Source of the DNA: a bacterium
Lineage (GTDB): Bacteria > Verrucomicrobiota > Verrucomicrobiia > Limisphaerales > J093
Assembly: GCA_021780105.1 (NCBI GenBank)
Contig: JAJXZJ010000045.1
Location: 124,001-188,000 of the forward strand
Direction of reading: 5' to 3'
Length of the DNA stretch: 64,000 nucleotides
Part shown: positions 36,976 through 45,645 of the stretch, in pieces
Numbering within the stretch: the first letter of the stretch is position 1
Layout of the letters: each line of letters starts with the position of its first letter
Program-made: the position numbers and the translations under genes
Notes under the pieces: generated by a model
The model's database searches: none
What the model saw: only the letters and a program-made list of their open reading frames with translations
Told to the model about the DNA's origin: nothing

Positions 36976-36996
36976 CGCAATCGCTGGGCCGTCCGG

Positions 36997-37251
36997 TCAG
37001 GACCGTTTGCGTTTCCGCTTCGTGGTTTCCTCCGGCGCCGGCGTGTTCACCATGTCCCACTCCAGTTTGCCCTCGATCAATTCCAGCAGGGCAATGTCCG
37101 CGGCGCCAAGATTCTCGGCGCCCGCCACCAGCGGCCGGCTGACCGACCCGCCGCCCGAGGTCAACTGTCGGATGCGGCGCGAGATTAAATTGACCAAAAT
37201 GTTGGGGTTGACCACTTTTTCCAACGCTTTTCGGCACAGTTCACTATTCAA
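36997..37251 (-). CDS. rpoZ: RNA polymerase omega subunit
   Basis: This 84-residue protein supports assembly of the beta-prime subunit of RNA polymerase. NPNILVNLISRRIRQL and GAADIALLELIEGKLEW fit the omega family; in place of the usual 'A-R-Q-L...P-L-V' segment it has RQLTSGGGSVSRPLV. It starts at TTG 37251, decided by AAGGAG at 37259-37264 with 7 bases of spacing and no in-frame ATG upstream. It is followed by smpB on the same strand, the two probably forming a small housekeeping unit. Confidence 0.85.
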   Translation of the reverse strand: MNSELCRKALEKVVNPNILVNLISRRIRQLTSGGGSVSRPLVAGAENLGAADIALLELIEGKLEWDMVNTPAPEETTKRKRKRS

Positions 37252-37258
37252 ATTGATG

Positions 37259-37264
37259 CTCCTT
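37259..37264 (-). promoter_or_regulatory. Ribosome binding site deciding the TTG start of rpoZ
   Basis: The minus strand reads AAGGAG, then 7 bases, then TTG at 37251. This supports the non-ATG start, in a region where many genes have no such site. Confidence 0.7.
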
Positions 37265-37357
37265 CGGTTTCAAACTCGAAGCCGGGAAACTAACCCAAAA
37301 AACCGGCTTGGCAAATCAAAATTTCCGGGTTGCCGCGCGGGCGGGCTGACGGCGGGA

Positions 37358-38320
37358 TCAGCGCCCGTCCACGCGGCGGTAGGCCACGCGATTGCGGAAC
37401 GACAGCCCGCGCCAAAACCGCCGGCCCCGCAACGGATCCAGCCAGCCGGCGATTCGCGGCAGCGTTTCCCGGCAGAATTTCTCGGTAAACACCCGTTGCA
37501 GCCAGCCGGCCAGGCGCCCGGCCCGAGACGACTGTTGCAGCGGGTTCGCGGCCAGGCCGTCCTGCCACTGCCCGACGTAATCACTTTGCTGCGGAAACTC
37601 GCGGAACGGCGGGACGCTGGCCGTCTTGCGCGCTTGGACGAACAAGAGCACCGGCGCGTCGTTCACCAGCAGCACCCGCTGACGGAGTTCCTGCGGATCG
37701 CGCACAGCGTAGCGCGAACCGCGGATCGGGAATGCGTATTTCACGCCCAAAAAGCTGGCAAAACCCTCCGTGTCCACCACCGCGTGGAGCCGTTCCATTT
37801 CAAAGCCATTGGCTGCGCTCAACACCCGGAAAAACAGTTCCGGGCTGAACTGATAAAAACCGTGACCGAGATAGTTGTTGCCCGGAGTGAACAGGAACAA
37901 CCGCCCGCCCGGCCGCACCATCTGCATCGCGTTCGCGATGGCGGTTGGGAAATTAAAGACGTGCTCCAGGGTTCCACCGTCAATCACAGCGTCATATTGG
38001 TCGGCCCAGTCCGCCGGAATCGGGCGGTTGAAGTCTTGGATGAGGCTCGCCCCCTCGTAACCGGAGGCGTCGCACGCGGCAACCGAGTCGGCGCCCAGCC
38101 CGCGCAGGAAGGCGGCGAAGCGCCACTCCGCAGCCGCCAGGGTCTGCTGAAAGTGTCGTTCTTCCGCCTTGCCGAGCAGGTCCGCGCCGGCCAGCAAGGA
38201 CACAAGGCGTTCCGGGCTGACCCACAGGCCCTGGCGTCCCAGTGTGACCACGCGGTTGAAGCTGACTCCGGCCTTGCGGGCCTCAATCAGAAAACGGACG
38301 GATTCGACGGTCATTCCCAT
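37358..38320 (-). CDS. Class I SAM-dependent methyltransferase
   Basis: This protein of about 320 residues has a Rossmann-like methyltransferase core. ADSVAACDASGYEGASLI is an SAM-binding motif I-like segment, YDAVIDGGTLEHVFNFP is the post-I/II segment typical of the Methyltransf_11/31 group, and VRPGGRLFLFTPGNN closes the core. The N-terminal 60 residues and the C-terminal basic tail are extra. The methyl acceptor is unknown; the group often methylates sugars or small molecules in surface-glycan loci. Two in-frame ATGs six bases apart (38320, 38314) are both possible, with no clear ribosome site. It lies about 100 bases upstream of rpoZ on the same strand. Confidence 0.78.
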   Translation of the reverse strand: MGMTVESVRFLIEARKAGVSFNRVVTLGRQGLWVSPERLVSLLAGADLLGKAEERHFQQTLAAAEWRFAAFLRGLGADSVAACDASGYEGASLIQDFNRPIPADWADQYDAVIDGGTLEHVFNFPTAIANAMQMVRPGGRLFLFTPGNNYLGHGFYQFSPELFFRVLSAANGFEMERLHAVVDTEGFASFLGVKYAFPIRGSRYAVRDPQELRQRVLLVNDAPVLLFVQARKTASVPPFREFPQQSDYVGQWQDGLAANPLQQSSRAGRLAGWLQRVFTEKFCRETLPRIAGWLDPLRGRRFWRGLSFRNRVAYRRVDGR

Positions 38321-38416
38321 AATTCGCAGCGCGTGCGTTGAGGATGCGGGTGGTTGCGGCCAGATCAAGCCGCTTTTCGCGCCTGGATGCAGGCTTGCGT
38401 TGTCTCATTTGCTGGA

Positions 38417-39028
38417 CTAGCGGTAAATCACCACGAGGAACAGCACGGCCTCGCCGACGCCGGTGTTCACAATCGCGTGCGGCACGTCCGCCCGGTAGCT
38501 GGCCGAGTCGCCCGCCTTCAACGCCTCCACATCGTCCGCCGATTCCACGCGCACTTCGCCCTGGTGAACCGTGAGAAACTCCCTGGTGCCCTCGAAATGC
38601 GGGGCGCTACGCAACGCGCCGGCCGGCTGCAGGCGGAGTTCGTAGAATTCCACGTCCTTCTCCAGGTTCAATGGCGAGAGCGTGCGCAAGCGGCAGTTGC
38701 GGTCCGACCGGTAGTGGTAGGCCCGGTCCTCGGCGCGGATGACCGTGACCGCCGCGCCGGCGCCCGGCAGCTTGAGCAGTTCGCCCAGCGACATGCCGAA
38801 GGCCCGCGCGATGCGCAGCGTCACCGCCAGCGTGGGATTGGCCTGCTCGCGCTCGATCTGGCTGAGCATGGAGCGGCTCACCCCGCTGGCGCCTGCCAGC
38901 GCGTCCAGCGACCAGCCCCGGTCCTTGCGGAGTTGTTTCACGCGGCTGCCCAGGTGCCGGCTGATGGCCTCGGCCGGTTCCGGCGGGACAACGGCGGTTT
39001 TGGCGGACGGTTTCGGGGTTCGGGTCAT
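38417..39028 (-). CDS. XRE-family transcription regulator with C-terminal cupin
   Basis: This 203-residue protein starts at ATG 39028. An N-terminal helix-turn-helix (about 22-80: [40 protein letters not shown]) is followed by a cupin sensor domain (about 125-200: [29 protein letters not shown]). This family binds small metabolites such as amino acids or polyamines in the cupin and controls neighbouring catabolic genes. It is divergent from tdh with about 150 bases between, so control of threonine breakdown and of itself is likely. Two copies of TATATCG with similar flanks lie in the gap and are candidate operators. Confidence 0.9.
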   Translation of the reverse strand: MTRTPKPSAKTAVVPPEPAEAISRHLGSRVKQLRKDRGWSLDALAGASGVSRSMLSQIEREQANPTLAVTLRIARAFGMSLGELLKLPGAGAAVTVIRAEDRAYHYRSDRNCRLRTLSPLNLEKDVEFYELRLQPAGALRSAPHFEGTREFLTVHQGEVRVESADDVEALKAGDSASYRADVPHAIVNTGVGEAVLFLVVIYR

Positions 39029-39039
39029 GGGCTGACTTT

Positions 39040-39097
39040 CGATATATCGGAAATTGTTCTTGCATACCGGAATCCAGAATCTACTATATCGAACAAT
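39040..39097. promoter_or_regulatory. Candidate operator repeats between the XRE-cupin regulator and tdh
   Basis: The palindrome CGATATATCG lies within TTTCGATATATCGGAAATTG at 39037-39056, and a related ACTATATCGAACAATG lies at 39083-39098. The shared core TATATCG occurs at 39043-39049 and 39085-39091, 42 bases apart (four helical turns), in an AT-rich patch of otherwise GC-rich DNA. This is where a divergent autoregulator would bind. It is inferred from pattern only. Confidence 0.5.
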
Positions 39098-39180
39098 GCC
39101 TCCGGCATAATGGAGCAGGATGCGGCCGGCCGCCGCGCCTGGCAACTCCGTTTTTCCGGCGGCCGGTCTGCATCAACGCC

Positions 39181-40206
39181 ATGAAAGCACTCGCCAAAAT
39201 CAAATCCGAGCCGGGTCTCTGGCTGGTGGACGCCCCGCTGCCCGCCGTGGGCCTGAACGACGTCCTCATCCGCGTGGACCGCACCGGCATCTGCGGCACG
39301 GACCTGCACATCTTCAACTGGGACGCCTGGGCGCAAAAGACCATCCCCGTGCCGCTGATTGTCGGCCACGAGTTCGTCGGCGAGGTGGTGGAGGTCGGCG
39401 CCAACGTGAAGGATTTCTTCCCCGGCGACGTCGTCAGCGCGGAGGGCCACGTCGTCTGCGGCCGGTGCCGGAACTGCCTGGCCGGCCGGCGGCATCTGTG
39501 CAAGGACACGCAGGGCATCGGCGTGAACCGCCCCGGCGCGTTTGCGGAGTTCATTTCGGTGCCGATGACCAACGTCTGGCACCACAAGCCGGACATGGAC
39601 CGTGACGTGGCCGCGATCTTCGATCCCTTCGGCAACGCGGTCCACACGGCGCTGACGTTTCCGGTGCTGGGCGAGGACGTGCTCGTCACCGGCGCGGGGC
39701 CGATCGGCATCATGGCCGCCGCGGTGGCCCGGCACGCCGGCGCGCGGTTCGTGGTGATCACGGATGTGAACGACTACCGCCTCGATCTCGCCCGCCGGAT
39801 GGGCGTGACGCTGGCGGTAGATGTGCGGCAGCGCACGCTGGCCGACGTGCAAAGGGAGCTGGGCATGGCCGAGGGGTTCGACGTGGGCCTGGAAATGTCC
39901 GGCAACCCGGCGGCGTTCCGGGACATGATTGACAATCTCTGCCACGGCAGCCGGATCGCCATGCTCGGCATTCCGCCGGAGCCGATGGCGGTGAACTGGA
40001 ACAAGGTCATTTTCAACATGCTCACGATCAAGGGTATTTACGGCCGCGAGATGTATGAGACGTGGTATAAGATGACCGTGATGCTGCAAAGCGGCCTCGA
40101 CATCCGTCCGGTGATCACGCACCGGTTTCACTTCACCGAATTTGAGCAAGGCTTCGCCGCCATGCAGACGGGCCGGTCGGGCAAGGTCATTTTGCATTGG
40201 CGTTGA
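39181..40206 (+). CDS. tdh: L-threonine 3-dehydrogenase
   Basis: This 341-residue zinc alcohol-dehydrogenase-family enzyme has exactly the E. coli Tdh length. It oxidises L-threonine to 2-amino-3-ketobutyrate with NAD+. [10 protein letters not shown] carries catalytic zinc ligand C38, VGHEFVGEV carries the histidine and glutamate ligands, and [17 protein letters not shown] is the structural-zinc loop. [18 protein letters not shown] is the NAD-binding glycine motif, and [16 protein letters not shown] is specific to threonine dehydrogenases. It acts with the Kbl enzyme two genes downstream. No Shine-Dalgarno is visible. Confidence 0.96.
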   Translation: MKALAKIKSEPGLWLVDAPLPAVGLNDVLIRVDRTGICGTDLHIFNWDAWAQKTIPVPLIVGHEFVGEVVEVGANVKDFFPGDVVSAEGHVVCGRCRNCLAGRRHLCKDTQGIGVNRPGAFAEFISVPMTNVWHHKPDMDRDVAAIFDPFGNAVHTALTFPVLGEDVLVTGAGPIGIMAAAVARHAGARFVVITDVNDYRLDLARRMGVTLAVDVRQRTLADVQRELGMAEGFDVGLEMSGNPAAFRDMIDNLCHGSRIAMLGIPPEPMAVNWNKVIFNMLTIKGIYGREMYETWYKMTVMLQSGLDIRPVITHRFHFTEFEQGFAAMQTGRSGKVILHWR

Positions 40207-40238
40207 CCCAAGTCCGTCGCCGCGGGAGTCTGTTCGTC

Positions 40239-41690
40239 ATGCGCAAGCCTCCGTTTGCCGGTTATTTCCTGCGGGCGTTCGTCGCCGTTCTCTTTCTCGC
40301 CCTGGCCCGTGGAACTGCCGCGGCGCCGGATTACGCCGTGGTCGTTTCACAGCCAACGGCGGACGATCCGGGCTGGCGCCAGGTGGTGGACGCGCTTCGG
40401 CAGGAGCACCACGCTACGGTCATCGTTTACGACTCCTCGGTGGAAGAATCACTGGCTGGCCTGCGCGCGCAGTTTCCGCGTTACGCCTGTTTCGTGGCGC
40501 GGCCGGCCGAGGCGACGCGCGAGTTCGTCGTCCAAGTCCACCGGCTGACCCGCCGGCTCGACGACGATCCCTACACGGATTGCTTCTGGGGCATCCTCAC
40601 GGGCTACGACGCCGCGAACGCGCTGCGCATCGCCCAATGCCGCGCGCCGCTCACTATCCGGAAGGTCGCCGCGGGGACGAGCTTCGCGATGGATGATTGC
40701 GAGGAGGGAATTGGGTATTCCGAACTCAAAGCGGGCCTTTATGCGAAAAAGGAAAAAGGCGGCCAACCGAAGGAATTCCACGGCCCGGCCGACTCCACCG
40801 AGTCGCTGGTCAACGCCCTCACGGAATACCGGCCCGACCTGTTCCTCGCTTCCGGACACGCGACCGAGCACGACTGGCAGATCGGTTACGCCTACCGCAA
40901 CGGGCAATTCCGCTGCGCCGACGGCGCCCTCTACGGTCTGGACACCCACGGCCGCAAGCTGCCGATTCAGTCGCCGAATCCGAAAATCTATCTGCCGGTC
41001 GGCAACTGCCTGATGGGCCACATTGACGGCCCGAATGCGATGGCGCTGGCGTGGATGAACAGCGGCGGCGTCAACCAGATGATCGGCTACGTCGTCACCA
41101 CCTGGTATGGCTACGCCGGCTGGGGCTGCGTGGATTATTTCCTCGATCAGCCCGGCCGCTACACGTTTGCCGAGGCGTTCCTCGCCAATCAACTTGCGCT
41201 GGAGCACCGGCTCGAAACTTATTTTCCCGACTTACTGACCGCGCCGGTTGCCCCGGACGGCCGCACCAGTGCCACGATCAAGCTGACCGACGCCGCGCGC
41301 GCCACCGGCCTGACCGCGCAAGACGGCCTTGGCCTGGCTTATGACCGCGATTACCTGGCGTTCTATGGCGACCCGGCTTGGTCTGCGCGCATGGCACCTC
41401 AGCCGTTGTCATGGACGCAGACACTCAGCCAAAAGGGCGACCAGTGGACGTTTGACATCCAACCGTGCGCCGGCCGGCAGACTTTCGCGCCACACGACAC
41501 GAACGGCTCGCAACGCGGCGGCCGGCCGATTCTGCAATTTCTTCCGCAACGCGTGAAACTCGTCCGCGTGCTCGAAGGCGCTGATCTGAATCCGGTGATC
41601 ACGGACAACTTCATACTGGTCCCGAATCCTGGCACGGGCGAACCGCGGCCGGTGTATCGCGTCGTTTTTCAAGCCGCCACTCCCGACTAG
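40239..41690 (+). CDS. Secreted protein, possible clan-CD (gingipain/caspase-like) cysteine peptidase
   Basis: This 483-residue protein starts at ATG 40239 with GGGAG 10 bases upstream and a signal peptide ([22 protein letters not shown]). It is predicted to be an alpha/beta protein: strand YAVVVSQ, then [13 protein letters not shown] with H207, and [11 protein letters not shown] with C257, followed by [17 protein letters not shown] histidine in a loop after a hydrophobic strand and a cysteine after the next hydrophobic strand about 50 residues on is the layout of clan-CD peptidases (C25 gingipains, caspases). I am not sure of the family. It sits between tdh (32-base gap) and kbl (8-base gap), an unusual place for a secreted protein. 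It could instead be an inactive relative. Confidence 0.55.
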   Translation: MRKPPFAGYFLRAFVAVLFLALARGTAAAPDYAVVVSQPTADDPGWRQVVDALRQEHHATVIVYDSSVEESLAGLRAQFPRYACFVARPAEATREFVVQVHRLTRRLDDDPYTDCFWGILTGYDAANALRIAQCRAPLTIRKVAAGTSFAMDDCEEGIGYSELKAGLYAKKEKGGQPKEFHGPADSTESLVNALTEYRPDLFLASGHATEHDWQIGYAYRNGQFRCADGALYGLDTHGRKLPIQSPNPKIYLPVGNCLMGHIDGPNAMALAWMNSGGVNQMIGYVVTTWYGYAGWGCVDYFLDQPGRYTFAEAFLANQLALEHRLETYFPDLLTAPVAPDGRTSATIKLTDAARATGLTAQDGLGLAYDRDYLAFYGDPAWSARMAPQPLSWTQTLSQKGDQWTFDIQPCAGRQTFAPHDTNGSQRGGRPILQFLPQRVKLVRVLEGADLNPVITDNFILVPNPGTGEPRPVYRVVFQAATPD

Positions 41691-41698
41691 GACATCCC

Positions 41699-42883
41699 AT
41701 GTTTGGCCACCTTAAACAACATCTCGAAACCCAGCTCGCGGAAATCCGCTCGGCCGGCACTTACAAGGCCGAGCGCGTCATCGCCACGCCGCAAGGCACG
41801 ACCATCCGCGTGGCCGACGGCCAGCCGGTGCTGAATTTGTGCGCGAACAACTACCTCGGTCTGGCGCAGCACCCGGCGGTCGCCACCGCGGCGCACGAGG
41901 GTCTGGAACGCTGGGGTTACGGCCTGGCGTCGGTGCGGTTCATTTGCGGCACGCAGTCGCCACACAAGGAACTCGAGCGCCGGCTGAGCGAATTTCTCGG
42001 CACCGAGGACACGATTCTTTACAGCTCGTGCTGGGACGCCAACGGCGGCGTGTTCGAGACGATTCTCGGCGCGGAGGACGCGGTCATTTCCGACGAGTTG
42101 AATCACGCGAGCATCATTGACGGCATCCGGCTCTGCAAAGCGCAACGCCTCCGCTACCGGAACAACGACATGGCCGATCTGGAAGCAAAGCTGCGCGAGG
42201 CAAAGCCGGCGCGCTTCCGGCTGGTCGCGACCGACGGCGTGTTCTCGATGGACGGCTTCATCGCGAACCTGCCGGCGATCTGCGACCTCGCCGAGCGCCA
42301 CGACGCGCTGGTGATGGTGGACGACTCGCACGCCGTCGGTTTCATGGGCGAGCACGGTCGCGGCACGCACGAATTCCACCGCGTCATCGGCCGCGTGGAC
42401 ATCCTCACCGGCACGCTGGGCAAGGCGCTGGGCGGCGCGAGCGGCGGCTACGTGAGCGGGCGGAAGGAAATCGTGGAACTGCTCCGCCAACGCTCGCGGC
42501 CCTACCTGTTCTCGAACACGATCGCGCCACCGGTGGTCGCCGGCGCTTTGAAAGCCCTCGAACTGCTCGGCGAGTCCACGGCGTTGCGCGATCAACTGGC
42601 GGCGAACACGCGGTTTTTCCGCGACGGCCTGACGCGCGCCGGCTTTCAGATTCTGCCGGGCGAACATCCGATCGTGCCCATCATGCTGGGCGACGCCGCG
42701 CTGGCGCAGCGGTTCGCCGCGGCGATGCTTGATCGCGGCGTGTATGTCGTCGGCTTTTCGTATCCGGTGGTGCCGGTCGGCAAGGCGCGCATCCGCACGC
42801 AGGTTTCGGCGGCGCATTCGCGGAAGGATTTGGAATTTGCGATTGCACAATTCTCCGAAGTCAAAAAAGATTTGGGTCTGTAA
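41699..42883 (+). CDS. kbl: Glycine C-acetyltransferase (2-amino-3-ketobutyrate CoA ligase)
   Basis: This 394-residue PLP enzyme of the alpha-oxoamine synthase family cleaves 2-amino-3-ketobutyrate with CoA to glycine and acetyl-CoA, completing the Tdh route. [57 protein letters not shown] and [15 protein letters not shown] (PLP lysine K242, near E. coli K244) are all typical of Kbl. AGGA lies 6 bases before the ATG. The gene is followed after 6 bases by the fucosidase-peptidase fusion, so transcription clearly continues. Confidence 0.96.
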   Translation: MFGHLKQHLETQLAEIRSAGTYKAERVIATPQGTTIRVADGQPVLNLCANNYLGLAQHPAVATAAHEGLERWGYGLASVRFICGTQSPHKELERRLSEFLGTEDTILYSSCWDANGGVFETILGAEDAVISDELNHASIIDGIRLCKAQRLRYRNNDMADLEAKLREAKPARFRLVATDGVFSMDGFIANLPAICDLAERHDALVMVDDSHAVGFMGEHGRGTHEFHRVIGRVDILTGTLGKALGGASGGYVSGRKEIVELLRQRSRPYLFSNTIAPPVVAGALKALELLGESTALRDQLAANTRFFRDGLTRAGFQILPGEHPIVPIMLGDAALAQRFAAAMLDRGVYVVGFSYPVVPVGKARIRTQVSAAHSRKDLEFAIAQFSEVKKDLGL

Positions 42884-42889
42884 ATCATC

Positions 42890-44965
42890 ATGAACGCCAT
42901 CGCCCGCTTTGAACTGACGCTCACCGTCCTGGCCACCATGCTGGCCGCTCAACTCCTCGCCGCGCCCGCCCCGCCCGCGCCTTACGGCCCGGTGCCCACC
43001 GCGCGCCAGCTTGCCTGGCACGAAATGGAGTTCTACGGCTTCCTGCATTTCACCGTGAACACGTTCACGGACAAGGAATGGGGCTACGGCGACGAAAGCG
43101 AATCCGTGTTCAACCCGACCGACTTCAATGCCGACCAGATCGTCCTCACCGCGAAGGAAGCCGGCATGAAGGGCGTGATCCTCACCTGCAAGCACCACGA
43201 TGGTTTCTGCCTGTGGCCGTCGAAGTTCACCGAGCATTCCGTGAAGAATTCGCCGTGGAAGAACGGCCAGGGCGACGTGGTCCGCGAAATCTCCGACGCC
43301 TGCCACCGGCACGGCATGAAGTTCGGCGTCTATCTGTCGCCGTGGGACCGCAACCAGAAGGTCTATGGCCGGCCGGAATACATCACCTATTACCGGAACC
43401 AGCTCCGCGAACTGCTCACGAACTACGGCGATATTTTCATCGTCTGGTTTGACGGCGCCAACGGCGGCGACGGCTTCTACGGCGGCGCCCGTGAAATGCG
43501 GCACATTGACAACAAGGTTTATTACGACTGGAAACACACCTGGCAGATCGTGCGCGAACTCATGCCGGGCGCGGTCATGTTCAGCGACGTGGGACCCGAC
43601 GTGCGCTGGGTGGGCAACGAAAGCGGCATCGCCGGCCAGCCTTGCTGGGACACGATCAACGTCGGCGACGGCGCCCCCGGCAACACGAAGGCGAACTTGA
43701 ACAACGGCGAGCGGCCGGGCGCGGACTGGATTCCGCCGGAGTGCGACGTTTCGATCCGCCCCGGCTGGTTCTACCATCCGAGCGAGGACCACAAGGTGAA
43801 GACGCCCGCGCAGTTGCTGGACATTTATTACGCGTCGGTGGGCCGCGGCGCGTGCCTGAACCTGAACCTGCCGCCGGACCGGCGCGGCCAGATTCACGAC
43901 ACCGACATCGCGTCGCTCCACGAGTTCCGGCGCATCCTCGACACCACGTTCGCCACGAATTTTGCCGCGCACGCCACGGTCACCGCCAGCAACACCCGCG
44001 GCGGCGCGAAGGAATTCGCGCCGGCCAACGTGATTGACGGCAACCGGGATACTTATTGGGCCACGGACGACAACGTGACGACGCCCGAACTGGTGCTCGA
44101 CCTCGGCCGGCCGGTCACGTTCAACGTCGTGGACCTGCGCGAATTCCTGCCGCTGGGCCAGCGCGTCGAGGCGTTCGCACTCGATGAATGGCAGGACGGC
44201 GCGTGGAAGGAATTCGCCCACGGCACGAGCATCGGCAACCGCCGGCTCGTCCGCGGCACGCCCGTGACCACCGACAAGGTCCGCCTCCGCATCACGCAGG
44301 CGCCGGTTTGCCCGGCGATTTCCGAGGTAGGTTTGTTTGTCGAGCCGAATGCCGGGAAACAAAGTTTTGAAGTGACGGTGGACTATTCGCAGGCGCCCGA
44401 GTGCGAGGCGTTCGCCAAGAAGGCGCAGGCGCTGTGCGCGGAATGGTATCCGCGGGTCAATGCCATCCTCAACGGCACGAACGCCCCCCTGCCTTATTCG
44501 AAAATCGAACTGGAGTTTTTGCCCATGAACGGCGTGGCCGGCACCACCGGCAACCACATCCGGATTTCCGCCGACTGGGTCACCAAAAAAGCGCCGGACG
44601 ATTACGGCATGGTGATCCACGAGATGACGCACATCGTTCAGGACTACCACAACCGCGGCGTCGGCTGGCTGACGGAAGGCATTGCCGACTACATCCGCGA
44701 TTTCCGGTTTGAACCGGGCAAGCGCACACTCCGCGTCAACCCCGACCGCAGCAGCTACCGCCAGGGCTACGGCGCGACGGCCACGTTCCTGGCCTGGCTG
44801 GAAAAGGAAAAGAATCCGCAGATTGTCGGACTGTTGAGCCGGGCGTCGCGCGCCGGGACGTATCAACCGGCGCTGTTCAAGGACTACTGTGGCGCGGATC
44901 TCGACACGCTCTGGAAGGAGTTCACCGACTCGCTGCGGCAAAAAGCGGCCGGGCGCGGCACATGA
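42890..44965 (+). CDS. Secreted GH29 alpha-L-fucosidase fused to F5/8C and BSP zinc-peptidase domains
   Basis: This 691-residue protein has a signal peptide (LTLTVLATMLAAQLLAAP). Residues about 38-345 form a GH29 alpha-L-fucosidase: EFYGFLHFTVNTFTDKEWG, CKHHDGFCLWPSKFTEHSV and IFIVWFDGANG with likely nucleophile D188. Residues about 357-490 are an F5/8-type-C (discoidin, CBM32-like) domain (TASNTRGGAKEFAPANVIDG, LVLDLGRPVTFN). Residues about 500-685 match the basic-secretory-protein 'peptidase of plants and bacteria' family, with zinc motif HEMTHIVQDY (H577, E578, H581) and downstream GWLTEGIADYIRDF. The frame is open throughout. The stop overlaps the next ATG by 4 bases. A two-activity enzyme for fucosylated glycoproteins is the natural reading. 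Each domain is clear; joint activity is inferred. Confidence 0.85.
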   Translation: MNAIARFELTLTVLATMLAAQLLAAPAPPAPYGPVPTARQLAWHEMEFYGFLHFTVNTFTDKEWGYGDESESVFNPTDFNADQIVLTAKEAGMKGVILTCKHHDGFCLWPSKFTEHSVKNSPWKNGQGDVVREISDACHRHGMKFGVYLSPWDRNQKVYGRPEYITYYRNQLRELLTNYGDIFIVWFDGANGGDGFYGGAREMRHIDNKVYYDWKHTWQIVRELMPGAVMFSDVGPDVRWVGNESGIAGQPCWDTINVGDGAPGNTKANLNNGERPGADWIPPECDVSIRPGWFYHPSEDHKVKTPAQLLDIYYASVGRGACLNLNLPPDRRGQIHDTDIASLHEFRRILDTTFATNFAAHATVTASNTRGGAKEFAPANVIDGNRDTYWATDDNVTTPELVLDLGRPVTFNVVDLREFLPLGQRVEAFALDEWQDGAWKEFAHGTSIGNRRLVRGTPVTTDKVRLRITQAPVCPAISEVGLFVEPNAGKQSFEVTVDYSQAPECEAFAKKAQALCAEWYPRVNAILNGTNAPLPYSKIELEFLPMNGVAGTTGNHIRISADWVTKKAPDDYGMVIHEMTHIVQDYHNRGVGWLTEGIADYIRDFRFEPGKRTLRVNPDRSSYRQGYGATATFLAWLEKEKNPQIVGLLSRASRAGTYQPALFKDYCGADLDTLWKEFTDSLRQKAAGRGT

Positions 44966-45627
44966 AGCTGCCGTTCCAGTTCTACCTCGAATATTTCAGC
45001 GTGGCCGTGGCGGCGATCACGGGCGTCCTCGCGGCGCATGGCAAGCGCGTGGACCTGTTCGGCGTCATCGTCCTCGCGCTGGTCACGGCGCTGGGCGGCG
45101 GGACGATCCGCGACTGCACCATCGGCTACCTGCCCGTGTTTTGGGTGCGCAATCCGAACTACGTTTTCATCGCCGCCGTGACGGCGGTCGTCGCGTTTTA
45201 TATCGAACGGGCGCGGGAATTCCCCCGCGCCGTCCTGCTCGTGGCGGACGCCTTCGCGCTGGCGCTGTTCACCATCGTCGGACAGCAAAAGGCGCTGGAT
45301 TTCCAGGTCAGCCCCGGTATCAGCGTGGCGATGGGCGTGATCACCGGCGTGGCTGGCGGCATCTTACGCGACCTGCTGCTGGGCGAAATCCCGCTCGTGT
45401 TCCGGCCCGAAATTTACCTTTACGCCACGGCGGCGTTTGCCGGCACGGTGCTTTACGTCCTGCTGGCACGCTGGTCGGATGCGATACGGACGAACATGAT
45501 CGTCGCCATCGTGGCGATTCTGGCCCTGCGGCTGGCGGGGATTCGCTGGCACATGAGCCTGCCGGTTTTTGTTCCGCACCGGGCCGGCGAGGTCAAATCC
45601 GCCGCACCGACCAAGCCCCACGGCTGA
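44962..45627 (+). CDS. TRIC-type cation channel / UPF0126 membrane protein
   Basis: This 221-residue inner-membrane protein has about seven hydrophobic helices in two similar halves. Each half carries the family signature: TALGGGTIRDCTIG and TGVAGGILRDLLLGEIPLV. The family (UPF0126, YicG-like, related to eukaryotic TRIC) forms trimeric cation channels; a role in amino-acid export, especially glycine, has been suggested for relatives. That would fit a gene two positions after kbl, which produces glycine, but this is inference. The ATG overlaps the fusion gene's stop (ATGA). Confidence 0.88.
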   Translation: MKLPFQFYLEYFSVAVAAITGVLAAHGKRVDLFGVIVLALVTALGGGTIRDCTIGYLPVFWVRNPNYVFIAAVTAVVAFYIERAREFPRAVLLVADAFALALFTIVGQQKALDFQVSPGISVAMGVITGVAGGILRDLLLGEIPLVFRPEIYLYATAAFAGTVLYVLLARWSDAIRTNMIVAIVAILALRLAGIRWHMSLPVFVPHRAGEVKSAAPTKPHG

Positions 45628-45645
45628 TTGGAAAGGAATGGTCTT

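Noticed and set aside
41687..44941. 1,084-codon minus-strand frame opposite kbl and the fucosidase fusion
   Set aside because: Both plus-strand genes are clear by motif; the antisense spans two unrelated genes, a sign of composition rather than coding.
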